Source: Bradyrhizobium sp. BR13661 (GTDB taxonomy: Bacteria > Pseudomonadota > Alphaproteobacteria > Rhizobiales > Xanthobacteraceae). Taken from it: a stretch of 64,000 bases of DNA. Shown piece by piece: positions 41,489 through 49,860 of the stretch. Under the pieces are notes generated by a model. That model searched no databases and was not told where the DNA came from. It saw nothing but the letters and a program-made list of their open reading frames with translations. Position numbers and translations under genes: made by a program. The DNA lies in assembly GCF_029892425.1 (NCBI RefSeq), contig NZ_JARXWB010000041.1:1-64000 (forward strand), read 5' to 3'. Numbering within the stretch: the first letter of the stretch is position 1; every line of letters begins with the position of its first letter.

Positions 41489-42588
41489 TATAAGGCCTCG
41501 CGATGACGCACGATGCGCGGGAAGAGGCCACGAGCACTACCGACTTCGAGAGGATCGGCCCAGAGGAGATAAATGCTGTTGTTGGGACAATTATGCGCAA
41601 GGACCAAAGGCAAGGCACAAGCTGCAAACCCGCGCTTGATGGTGTCTGTTCCGCCTTTCGCCTCATGCTCGTCGAGCGGGCGCGTTCGATAGTAAGTGTC
41701 GGAATCGACCAGTGCAAGAAACTCCTTGTCGCGGGGCGAGGCAAGCGCCATGTCTGGAGCAAGCTCGTAGACCGCGGTTATGCTAGGTACCGGAACCGAT
41801 TGCTCCTCGCAGTAGAGGGCTAACTGGCTGCCGATGTAATCGACGGCTGCCTTGGTCGCCACATAGAGAACGATTTGCATCTTGATCGTTGAGTATTCGA
41901 TCAGACAGGAGGCGTCTTCGCCGGGCTGAAATTGCTTCAATGCCTTGACCAGCTTGCCCTTCCACTGATCTTTTTCTTTACGGATGTAGGAAATTCCGCT
42001 CGCTGAAAAGTCGTCGATCAGGACAATCCGAGCAAACTGTGCATTCGCGTCGCCAAGAGATGATTGCAAATCCTTGAGCATACCCGCTGATTTCGGCTTG
42101 CCGATCTCGTAAGCCTGCCAGACTTGCTCATTGTCCAGGGAAGCTGCTCGCCGAAAGATATCCATCCTCGAGCCATCGCTTAGCCCCAGGAAAAGCGTCT
42201 GACGAAGCGAGCGTTTATAGTCTGGATGACGGATCACTTCAGTAATGCAGTGGGGGGCGATTCCGATGGAGGCTGCTACGTCGGTGATCAATGAGGGCCG
42301 GATAACGTCGGGGAAACTGGACTCGACGAGATGACGCATGTCCGCTGCGGAAACGAAGACGACGCGATCACGCACGAAGGCGTAAGCGGTTTCACGCTCG
42401 GTCGTCGTTCTGAACTGCTGCAACCAAAGGCAAAGAGCCTCGAGAAATTTTTGACCTGGACCGAATTGCTGATATTCGTCGTACTTGAAGCGGGCCATCC
42501 GATCCAATCGCGGAAGTTCCTGAGCGAGCCGATTCCCATCCCACTCCATGACCAGAGCGAGCAGGCCCTTCGCAAGTTCTTCCTTCAT
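41488..42588 (-). CDS. Phosphoribosyltransferase-like conflict protein
   Basis: A 366-residue protein with a type I PRTase PRPP loop, IVLIDDFSASGIS (residues 188-200), preceded by KPKSAGML and followed by predicted beta-alpha units (KMQIVLYVATKAAVDYI, VPSITAVYELAPD). The N-terminal 130 residues are helical. This resembles the PRTase-CE class proposed in prokaryotic conflict systems (recall, not tested). It would transfer a ribose-phosphate from PRPP or cleave a nucleotide glycosidic bond. GGAGGAGGA lies just before ATG 42588. It is coupled to the ATPase by TAGTG. Confidence 0.75.
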   Translation of the reverse strand: MKEELAKGLLALVMEWDGNRLAQELPRLDRMARFKYDEYQQFGPGQKFLEALCLWLQQFRTTTERETAYAFVRDRVVFVSAADMRHLVESSFPDVIRPSLITDVAASIGIAPHCITEVIRHPDYKRSLRQTLFLGLSDGSRMDIFRRAASLDNEQVWQAYEIGKPKSAGMLKDLQSSLGDANAQFARIVLIDDFSASGISYIRKEKDQWKGKLVKALKQFQPGEDASCLIEYSTIKMQIVLYVATKAAVDYIGSQLALYCEEQSVPVPSITAVYELAPDMALASPRDKEFLALVDSDTYYRTRPLDEHEAKGGTDTIKRGFAACALPLVLAHNCPNNSIYLLWADPLEVGSARGLFPRIVRHREAL

Positions 42589-42609
42589 TCCTCCTCCGGG
42601 ATGATGCCC

Positions 42610-43719
42610 TCACGCGACGCAAGCGGGGCAGGCGAGACTTTCGGCTTCGACCGTCGCTTTGGCGGATGTCGGGAGAGCAGGGGTGCCGCCCTCGAGCAAC
42701 TTTGCGATCTGCTTCTGAAACGCGTTTCTGGTCGAGGCGTACATGCCGCCTCGAGCTCCCTCGAAACCACAGTTCCAGGCAGCGAGCGCCTGACCGTAGT
42801 GAAGCGCCTGCGTCAGTTGGGCAGCCTTCAATTTTGACAAGCCCTCAGGTTGCAGTCTGAATATCTCGGTGAGAAAGCCGGCGCTGAACCAATCTCCGGA
42901 GCCGCAGGTATCGACCAGCCGAGGGGCATTTATGGCCGGAATGCTGAGCCAGTTGCTTCGCTTGCTGCCAAGCTTATGCCGGTAGCGAAGTCCACGGTTG
43001 CCCATGGTCTGAATCTCGATCGCTGTTGCCGCGCGCTCGGTCCATGCCCTCTCGATTTCCGAAAGACGCGCATCCGCGTATTTCAAGATGTGAGCAAGTT
43101 CGATCGCCTCCCGGAGCAGTCGCGGTTCGGCAACGCCCGATGGCTCGTACATGATCAGGGCGCCATTCTTGGCAGCCAGAGCGGCCAGGTCGAGAATGCC
43201 TCTCGACAAGCGATCCATGAAGAAAACCTTTGCCGACGCAAGGTGAGGCGCAATCGAATCCACTACGGTACGGGTGATCGGCTGGAAGCTGGGTAGTCGC
43301 TTGCCGCAACGAGGGCAGGCCCAGGAAAACGAATGGGTGGGGGTGCCGTCGCGCTTGCGGCGGATCTGCTGCACGATGATCGGGGTGTGAGCACTGGGGG
43401 TGCAGCGAGCATGATCAAGATGCACGCCCCATCGGCTCATGTCGGCCTGTAAGACCTGGGAGGCGGCATCGTTGCCAAGTCGCGCAACCGGATAGGACTC
43501 CCATCCCAGATAGGCGAGCACGGTGAGCACATTGCCGCACGTCCCGCCAGCATGAGCCTGAAATGACGAAGACGAATCAGCACTGACGATGAGATCGAGC
43601 GCAATCAAGCCGGATCCGAACGCGGTAGGGCGTTTGCTTCCGGCCTGTTTCGTACCGCGCGCCTTCATCGACCTGATAGTCGGCGCTGGCTCGGCATCGC
43701 GCTGGGATCTGACGGGCAT
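42610..43719 (-). CDS. PfkB-family kinase with zinc-knuckle insert
   Basis: A 369-residue ribokinase-like protein. The N-terminal signature AHAGGTCGNVLTVLAYLGW is at about 56-74 and the C-terminal catalytic motif DTCGSGDWFSAG at 270-281 (usual form DTxGAGDxF; Asp276 is the expected catalytic base, with Ser in place of Ala in the anion-hole region). An unusual insert CPRCGKRLP (135-143) after TPTHSFSWA could bind zinc with other residues or contact a sugar. It should phosphorylate a sugar or nucleoside. GAAGGGAGCAG precedes ATG 43719. It ends 21 bases before the PRTase gene. Confidence 0.8.
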   Translation of the reverse strand: MPVRSQRDAEPAPTIRSMKARGTKQAGSKRPTAFGSGLIALDLIVSADSSSSFQAHAGGTCGNVLTVLAYLGWESYPVARLGNDAASQVLQADMSRWGVHLDHARCTPSAHTPIIVQQIRRKRDGTPTHSFSWACPRCGKRLPSFQPITRTVVDSIAPHLASAKVFFMDRLSRGILDLAALAAKNGALIMYEPSGVAEPRLLREAIELAHILKYADARLSEIERAWTERAATAIEIQTMGNRGLRYRHKLGSKRSNWLSIPAINAPRLVDTCGSGDWFSAGFLTEIFRLQPEGLSKLKAAQLTQALHYGQALAAWNCGFEGARGGMYASTRNAFQKQIAKLLEGGTPALPTSAKATVEAESLACPACVA

Positions 43720-43804
43720 CTACTCTGCTCCCTTCAGGGGCGAATTGGACAGCTAAGTTACAACTTATGTGTGCATCGAGCGACCCGATTGTCGATTTTT
43801 CGGA

Positions 43805-45772
43805 TCATTCCCACAGGAAACGACCGTCGCGCGGACGCAGCCTCCTCAGGTATTCGAGCAGAACCGACGGCCCCCGGGATCCTTCGGAGCCCAGGTGCCA
43901 ACACGTCGCAGGGTCGAGATTGACCTCGTCAACGCTCAGCGAAAGGGGTTCGGCCAGCAATTCGTGATCGTTACCCGGCCAGCGTCCCCTATCGCCCACG
44001 CATAGTATGGCGCCGTTCCCAACCCGGTTTCGCATTGCATCGACGACGGCTCCCTTGGCGCGCTTGGCGTCGATAATGTCGATCGAATGACTGGATCGCA
44101 CGACGCGAACTCCGCTGGCCCCCTCCGACAGAATTGCCTGCTGCGCGAGCAGCCACAGATGATCTTCTCGCAACGAATGCTTGGGCTCCAAGGTGATCTG
44201 GTGCGCGCGATCCGTCTGCTCCGCACAGAGAGAGACCTCCGGTTGGGCTCGCAGACGAGCGGCAACCGCGGCCAGAGCCTCTGTCGGCCGGGTCGTATCG
44301 TTCGGTGAACCATCCTCGCTCAAGGGGGCGATCTCGAGACCGTTGTAGTAGCCGATCGTCACCCTGGACCACACTGGCTTCGGCAGGACTTCGCGCAAAG
44401 ACAGGCGCACCGATTTTCCGCGTCCCGTCGCGATGGCCAAGACCAAGCCATCTTCGATGAGGCGGACAACGATCTGCACAAGGTCTTTCTCAGGCGGCAG
44501 AGTGCGCGCGCGCGCGTCTACGATTGTGCCATCATAGTCGAGCACGGCGCCGGCAAACGATGCTGCATGCAGTCGTTCGTTAAAGTCGTTGTACGCGCTC
44601 TGCCAGAACGTAAGCTGCCCGCGTTCGACAAGCTGGGCATGCGATGCGAAGGCCTTTCGTTCGATCGCGGCAATCTCCGCGTCACGACGCGATTTTGCGG
44701 ACTTCTTGAGCGGGAGACCGTAAAGCTTTCGTCCGAATTCAGGGACGCCCGGCCGGCCGGGATCTATGCCTCGGGCCTCGCCCGCCCATCCCGTCAGCAG
44801 CAGTGACGCTGCGAGGGCGCCAAGGGAGGCCGCTTCCGGTGGGCCAGGCAATCGGAGGCGAGAGACCGGGATATCATCGGGTATCAGGGCGAGTGTCCGT
44901 TCCGCGAGCGGTTCGTCATCGCCGATGAGTGCAATGATCGCGCTCTCTCTTCCACGCTTAGCCAACCAGTGATGACGTCCGTGCGCAAAGTTTCGCCAAT
45001 CAGCGTAATGAAGGTTCCCGATTGCTGCTTCGGTGAATTTTGATTCCAGATCTATCGCACCAACTCGGGCATTCGGACTGTGCAGCACGACCGTTGTCGA
45101 CCGCCCCCACAAGTGTTCGGTGGAGTTGCGCCACATCGTTTGATTTTCTACTGAGAGCAGGCGAGACATTTGCTGCTCAATGGCGTCCCAGTCGGCACTT
45201 GCTTGGGTCGCTGCCAGATAGGCCCGCAAGATCAGGGCGCAAAAGCCGAAGAGGGAATTGGTCGCCAGAAAGCCATCCTTGCCAGCTGGCAGCTCGTAGA
45301 GCAGCAGATCGCAGTAGGAGTGCTGCTGCGCTGTATCCGACAATCGGCTTTGCGCGCGTCCGCACAGGACAGCAAGCTGGCGAGGTTCGCGCGCCACCGC
45401 GTCGTCGAAAGCACCATTGATATCGACGTTGCTTCCACCAGCGCTCAAGAGCCAAATCGCGGCTGAACGTGGCGCAGGCGCGTTAAGCAACTCGGAAGGG
45501 GTCGCCGTCTGTCCAAGCTGGCCGGATAAACTTTGGTGGACCTGAGCGAGGAAGTGCGCGGCGCTGAGTGAGCCGCCCGAGCCGACGGCCACCAGGGGGC
45601 CGAGCGCGGCCGTTCGCACTGCGCGAGCCAAATCGTCGATCGATGCCGATCCGGCCCACGCCAGCGTTTCGGTAAGTTTTTCAATCTCTTGCGCGTACGG
45701 ACGAGCCACTTTCTCGCTTACCTTACAGATGAGGTCTACGTCCTTATCATACATAGAACAAATAGGGAACAA
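43805..45772 (-). CDS. SIS-HAD fusion protein, first gene of the conflict operon
   Basis: A fusion of up to 655 residues. The N-terminal part has two SIS sugar-phosphate isomerase domains: VAVGSGGSLSAAHFLAQ (61-77) and, in the second, DLESKFTEAAIGNLHYADWRNFAHGRHHW (about 241-269). From about residue 405 a Cof/trehalose-phosphatase-like HAD domain begins, with AVLDYDGTIVDAR (nucleophile Asp412), LAIATGRGKSV, and late loop CVGDRGRWPGNDHELL. Start choice is uncertain: ATG 45772 and 45754 fall on a LexA-type box and promoter, whereas GTG 45709 has AAGG upstream and would give 634 residues. The fusion links isomerisation and dephosphorylation of a sugar phosphate, next to a PfkB kinase. Confidence 0.8.
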   Translation of the reverse strand: MFPICSMYDKDVDLICKVSEKVARPYAQEIEKLTETLAWAGSASIDDLARAVRTAALGPLVAVGSGGSLSAAHFLAQVHQSLSGQLGQTATPSELLNAPAPRSAAIWLLSAGGSNVDINGAFDDAVAREPRQLAVLCGRAQSRLSDTAQQHSYCDLLLYELPAGKDGFLATNSLFGFCALILRAYLAATQASADWDAIEQQMSRLLSVENQTMWRNSTEHLWGRSTTVVLHSPNARVGAIDLESKFTEAAIGNLHYADWRNFAHGRHHWLAKRGRESAIIALIGDDEPLAERTLALIPDDIPVSRLRLPGPPEAASLGALAASLLLTGWAGEARGIDPGRPGVPEFGRKLYGLPLKKSAKSRRDAEIAAIERKAFASHAQLVERGQLTFWQSAYNDFNERLHAASFAGAVLDYDGTIVDARARTLPPEKDLVQIVVRLIEDGLVLAIATGRGKSVRLSLREVLPKPVWSRVTIGYYNGLEIAPLSEDGSPNDTTRPTEALAAVAARLRAQPEVSLCAEQTDRAHQITLEPKHSLREDHLWLLAQQAILSEGASGVRVVRSSHSIDIIDAKRAKGAVVDAMRNRVGNGAILCVGDRGRWPGNDHELLAEPLSLSVDEVNLDPATCWHLGSEGSRGPSVLLEYLRRLRPRDGRFLWE

Positions 45773-45813
45773 TTACATTGCGGCGTAGTTGTCGCCGCTT
45801 TCAACAATCCGCC
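45738..45813 (-). promoter_or_regulatory. SOS-type promoter block of the conflict operon (copy 1)
   Basis: Minus strand: GTTCCCTATTTGTTC (45770-45756) is a perfect GTTC-N7-GTTC direct repeat, the alphaproteobacterial LexA site. TATGAT (about 45751-45746) is a good -10 element beside it. The whole 75-base block recurs at 61966-62034 upstream of the DUF2971 operon, with the LexA box there degraded by one base. Confidence 0.7.
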
Positions 45814-46016
45814 AATGGCTAGCGACGTGGGCGGCAAGTTGGGTTGTTGTAGGCACGAGCAAGCTGCCATCGGAGGGCTTCGGGGCTCGTTCAGACGGCG
45901 CAGAACTACGCTTTGGCGGCCCTGCGACGCTTGATTGGCGTTACATCGACTGCTTTCAGGTCGTCGTCCTGCGACGGCGTCGCCGACGCTTGGGAGCCGA
46001 GGAGGGGCGATATCTT

Positions 46017-46398
46017 ATGTCCCGCTTCTCGCTGACGCGCGCAGCTGGACCATATCGAAGTCGTCAAGCAGCACCTGGCCCTCTATTACAGCAGCTGGCC
46101 GGAGTGGCCTGCGCGCATGACGCGCATCGCCAGCCGCGCACCCGAGCTCGATATATTCGGGCAAAGGCTGATCGAGCGTGAGGCGGGGTGTTGGATCATC
46201 ACCGCGGAGGGCAGGCAGCTTCTTCAGACCCTCGAGCAACTGGATCGGGATGGTGCGCGAGGCCGAGCTGAGCCGAAGACCGGGCAGCGGCCCGAAGGCG
46301 AGAGGACGCCTTTGGTGACTGCGCCGCCGCGCGCGATCGCGCGCAGGAACCGTCTCCGCCGCAAGAGATTGAGCCCGCGTAAAGGGCGCCTAGCATAG
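46017..46398 (+). pseudogene. Frameshifted small regulator-like gene
   Basis: GAGGAGGGGCG precedes ATG 46017 (MSRFSLTR). The natural continuation (QLDHIEVVKQHLALYYSSWPEWPARMTRIASRAPELDIFGQRLIEREAGCWIITAEGRQLLQTLEQ) is in another frame from about 46040. A single-base change near GCGCGCAGCTGG explains the shift. The C-terminal part has a winged-helix flavour (MarR-like), which is tentative. It lies between the conflict operon promoter and a broken cspA. Confidence 0.6.
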
Positions 46399-46459
46399 AC
46401 GTGAGAGCCGGGGCGGCGCTCTTCGATAGACCGCGCGAGTTCATTTTGGAGATATTGCA

Positions 46460-46643
46460 GTGGCAATCGGTACCGTGAAGTGGTTCAACGCGACCAAAGG
46501 ATGGAGGAGCCGACGTCTTCGTGCACATCAGTGCCGTCGAGAAGGCCGGCTACACCGGCCTCGCGGAAGGCGCCCGGGTCAGCTACGAGGTGAAAGCCGG
46601 ACGTTCAGGCAAGATGAGCGCGGAAAACCTGCGCATTGGCTGA
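46460..46643 (+). pseudogene. cspA: Cold-shock protein gene with internal deletion
   Basis: GTG 46460 opens MAIGTVKWFNATKGW, the CspA N-terminus, but the RNP1 region (GFIQPD-type) is missing. The next bases read in another frame GADVFVHISAVEKAGYTGLAEGARVSYEV...AENLRIG to the stop at 46643. A deletion of about 25 bases removed the nucleic-acid-binding motif and shifted the frame. A strong terminator follows at 46716. Confidence 0.85.
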
Positions 46644-47007
46644 CCAAGCGCCGGGGACCGAGCCAGGCCCCGAGGCATTCTGACCTGGCTTCTCGTTCAG
46701 CCACCAAGCATCCCCACGGCCTCAGCCTATCCCCGGTGTAGCTGAGGCCGTTTTCTTGCCCGGCGAAGTGACCGGTCCGGCGCTAGCCCAATAGCCGAAA
46801 CAATCACAAATTGTCGGATTGTTGCACGCCGGTGACAGACTCCACATTTGACCGGTCCTAAGGTGGTGCCTACGGGCTCACAAAACCCATGGTAGCGCCA
46901 CTTCAATGCTTCGCATGGGAATTGGGAGCGTCGCAGGATGATTTCAGACTGTTTTCAGCCTGGCTTGCCAGTGACCAACTGGCTCGCTGGCAAAAGGCGA
47001 TGTTGTC
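46644..47007. other. Intergenic region after cspA
   Basis: About 360 bases. It holds the cspA terminator and nothing else I can name; a direct string of short AT-rich runs (CAATCACAAATTGTCGGATTG, 46801-46821) may belong to the promoter of the lipoprotein gene at 47008. Confidence 0.4.
46716..46755 (+). terminator. Terminator of cspA
   Basis: An 11-bp perfect stem (ACGGCCTCAGC with GCTGAGGCCGT) with a 14-nt loop, followed by TTTCTTG. It lies 73 bases after the cspA stop. Confidence 0.85.
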
Positions 47008-47871
47008 ATGAGATTGCGGCACCTCGTATTCGGGGCCGCTTGCCTGTCGCTGACCGGCTGCGGCACTTACATTCCAAGCCAAAGGGATTGGCCTAAATCC
47101 AGCTCGCGCGAAGTCGAGGATATGAATTCGACGCTCATTCGCAGTATCGTTTGCGAGTTGAGCTACGCGGTGACATTGGCGGTAAAATAGGATCTGGCTC
47201 AAGCTCGCGAACGAGCCAATCATCGCGTGTACAGCAGCTTTCTCGTCGGGTGGGGTGTCGAAGTTGCGACGGACTTGACGGTCTCGGAAAACTCGACTGT
47301 CAATCCGACCGGTCTTTGGGAGCCAGTGTCTCCACTCTCGCCGGTGTTCAGTCTCGCAGGCGGCATCAGCGGCGGTGCCGTTGCGATGAACGAGAACAAC
47401 TTCAACGTCTTCTATCCGATCGCAGCGCTCTACAAGCCAAATCTCTTTCAACGTAACAGCACGGAGCGTCCTTGCCGCGATCCTTCCGGAAACAAAGAGG
47501 GCTCGCCACTGGTGGACATCGATCTGAAGATCCTGCCCCTGCTCGAGTCCCGCATTCAAATCGTCAAGCTCGGCCTGGCCAGCGATCCGGACAACGTCGA
47601 GCTGATCAAGGACGAGAAGAACGTCCTGACGCAAACAGTCTCGATCAAGGAGACGATTTCAGGCGACATCACACCGACGTGGAAGTTTACGACCGGCACG
47701 GTGAACCCGTCTGGAAACCTGTTCAGTGCAGGGCGCGAGCGAACGCATCAAGTCGTCTTCACCTTCGGACCCCTGGCAAAGGGCGGCAAGTCACTGTCGC
47801 CGCTGGCGCAGGCGTTTCATATCAATCAACAGCTTAGAGCCGGTCTGCGTGGTACCCGCATAATTCCGTAA
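47008..47871 (+). pseudogene. Lipoprotein-like gene with an in-frame amber codon
   Basis: ATG 47008 encodes a lipoprotein signal (MRLRHLVFGAACLSLTGCGTY, lipobox LTGC). The frame is open for 60 codons to a TAG at 47188-47190 and continues without any frame change (DLAQARERANHRVYSSFLVGWGVEVATDLTV...GTRIIP) to 47871. Total length would be 287 codons. The protein looks like a secreted beta-rich protein of unknown function. One nonsense change (for example from AAG or CAG) explains it; readthrough is possible but not shown. The downstream start GTG 47257 or similar would lack a signal peptide. Confidence 0.7.
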
Positions 47872-47884
47872 GAGGAGGAACACA

Positions 47885-48286
47885 GTGAACGGCTCGCGCA
47901 AAAAAGCTGGTCAGGCCGCAAAGCCGAAGGACAAGGCGAAAAAGGCTCAAGCGATGCCGGCAAGGCAACCGCCTGCCGTCAATCTGCCGACTGCGAATCC
48001 GGGCGCGGATAATCGTGATGAACGCGTGCGCACGATGATCACAAACCTGGATGTGCCATCTCTGCACAGCGACGACATCACCGACATCCTGCTGCACTGC
48101 GCCTCGGTCCTCAATTTGCGAAACGCAATCGACAACCCAAATGCCTCATTGGCGCAGTCTTCCGCGCGCTACTGCTATACGAAATCGGGAGATGATCCGA
48201 CGGTCAGTATCTGGAGCGGCGGCTTCAAGGTGGGAGAGACATCGGAAGCAAATGCCAGGGCCAGCGGTATCCCGCCCTGCGGGTGA
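47885..48286 (+). CDS. Hypothetical protein
   Basis: A 133-residue protein starting at GTG 47885 with AGAGGAGGAACACA upstream. The first 60 residues are Lys/Ala/Pro-rich and disordered (NGSRKKAGQAAKPKDKAKKAQAMPARQPP), the rest is acidic and ordered (LHSDDITDILLHCASVLNLRNAIDNPN). It follows the amber-containing lipoprotein gene by 13 bases and probably shares its transcript. No known domain. Confidence 0.65.
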   Translation: MNGSRKKAGQAAKPKDKAKKAQAMPARQPPAVNLPTANPGADNRDERVRTMITNLDVPSLHSDDITDILLHCASVLNLRNAIDNPNASLAQSSARYCYTKSGDDPTVSIWSGGFKVGETSEANARASGIPPCG

Positions 48287-48512
48287 TCGCGCAATGCCCG
48301 CAAGCAAGCTCGGATGCCCGTCAGAGCGACATCGCGGTGAGGGTAGCGATAAATCTTTCCGCGACGTCACCGCGCGAGCACCGGATGCGCTCCCAAGAGC
48401 GGGTCTCTTCCTCGATGATCTGACGCTACCCGCCATTCAAAGCGGATGGTGGGTAGCGTATCCACAACTCGTCGGGGGTCGTAAGCGAATTGACCTATTC
48501 TAGATAGTAGGC

Positions 48513-48528
48513 ATCAGAATATTCTGAT
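48513..48528. promoter_or_regulatory. Perfect palindrome upstream of the OLD nuclease gene
   Basis: ATCAGAATATTCTGAT is a 16-bp perfect palindrome centred 30 bases before the start codon at 48551. TTGACC (48490-48495) lies upstream as a possible -35 box. The placement suggests an operator controlling the Gabija-like operon. Confidence 0.55.
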
Positions 48529-48550
48529 CCGCTTAGGAGGACCCGCGGGA

Positions 48551-49489
48551 ATGTATCTAAGTCTCATCGAAATCGTAAATTTCAGAAAGTTGCTTTCAGT
48601 CCGGATCGACCTCGCTGAGGAGAAGACGCTCTTTGTCGGAGCGAATAACAGCGGCAAGACGTCGGCAATGCTGGCGATGCGGCGATTTCTCATACCAAGG
48701 CAGCGCCAATTTCAAGTCCACGACATAACTCTTGTGCATTGGGGCGCGCTGAACAAGATCGGGGCAGATTGGATGGCGGCGCGCGCTGGCGGAACTGCAC
48801 CAAACCTCAGCCTCGATATCTGGACACCGCACCTCCCGGCGATCGATGTTTGGCTACGGGTCGCTTCAACCGAACTCCACCACGTCAGCAAGCTGGTGCC
48901 TACGCTGGATTGGAACGGAGGTTTGCTTGGCGTTCGACTGAGGCTGGAGCCGAAGGATCCCGTGGAGTTTCACAAGGCCTTCGTGCAGGCAATGACGGAC
49001 GCGACTGCCATAAGAGGGGCTAGCGCCGGGGCTTTGCCAGGATCCGAAGGGGACGAGCCGAAGAACCTTACAATCTGGCCGGCCGACATGATGGATTTCC
49101 TGACGCGTCGGTTAAATCAATATCTAATTGTAAGATCCTATCCACTCGATCCATCGAAGCTCGTCGAGCCAGAGAACTCGATTGCCGCACCCCAGCAGCT
49201 CGCGCCGCTCGTTCCCGCGCTCGACGGTGATCCGCTCGCCGGCCTGATACGAGTAAACGAGATCAACGCTCAGCGAGGATTTGGCGGCACACAGAATGAG
49301 CGAGAGGACGAGGAAGGTCTTGCGGCACGCTCACCAGAACGTCTGTCTGAGCAGCTGCGGGCCTATTATCGAAAGCATCTCGATCCCTCCGAATATCCGG
49401 AAGCGAGTGATCTGGATGCGCTTCGAGCGATCGAAGCCGCCCAGCAAGCGTTCGACCTCCGCCTCACCGAAAGCTTCAAAGCCGCCTTC
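48551..49489 (+). pseudogene. gajA: GajA-like OLD-family nuclease gene, 5' part (IS-split)
   Basis: Encodes the first 313 residues of an OLD-type ATPase/nuclease: SLIEIVNFRKLLSVRIDL and Walker A VGANNSGKTSAML (about 30-42) at the N-terminus, then coiled-coil-like helices. An IS3-family element interrupts the gene after codon AAA-GCC-GCC-TTC; the frame resumes at 50748. AGGAGGACCC precedes the ATG. Without the insertion the protein would be 780 residues, longer than the type GajA (about 580), with an ABC-ATPase N-terminus and a TOPRIM C-terminus. Product expected to be inactive now. Confidence 0.85.
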
Positions 49490-49548
49490 TGAACTTCCTC
49501 CGAATGAGTGGACACCTGTAGTAGGCTCGTTGAGCCTGGAGGTGTTGA

Positions 49549-49860
49549 ATGGAACGTGCACGTCGGTCGTTTACTGAAGAGTACAAGCGCGAGGCGGCGG
49601 GGTTGGTGGTGTCGAGCGGCCGCTCGATCGGGTCGGTAGCCAAGGAGCTCGGTCTGCGCGACTCAGTGCTGCGGCGCTGGGTCGATAAGCTCCGGCGCGA
49701 GCCGGCATCGGCGGCGTGGCGCCCCACCACGCAGGCGACGCCGATGTCGGCGGACCAGGCTTCGGAACTCGCCGTGTTGCGCCAGGAGAACGAGCGGCTG
49801 CGGATGGAACGCGACATTTTAAAAAAGTCGATCGCGATCTTTGCCGGAACCCGAACATGA
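49549..49860 (+). CDS. IS3 OrfA (helix-turn-helix)
   Basis: A 103-residue protein with an N-terminal helix-turn-helix (RRSFTEEYKREAAGLVVSSGRSIGSVAKELGLRDSVLRRWVDKLRRE) and a C-terminal leucine-zipper stretch (LAVLRQENERLRMERDILKKS). Near its end is TTTTAAAAAAGTCG (about 49818), an A6G slippery run of the kind used for -1 frameshifting to make OrfAB. Its stop overlaps the orfB start. Confidence 0.9.
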   Translation: MERARRSFTEEYKREAAGLVVSSGRSIGSVAKELGLRDSVLRRWVDKLRREPASAAWRPTTQATPMSADQASELAVLRQENERLRMERDILKKSIAIFAGTRT

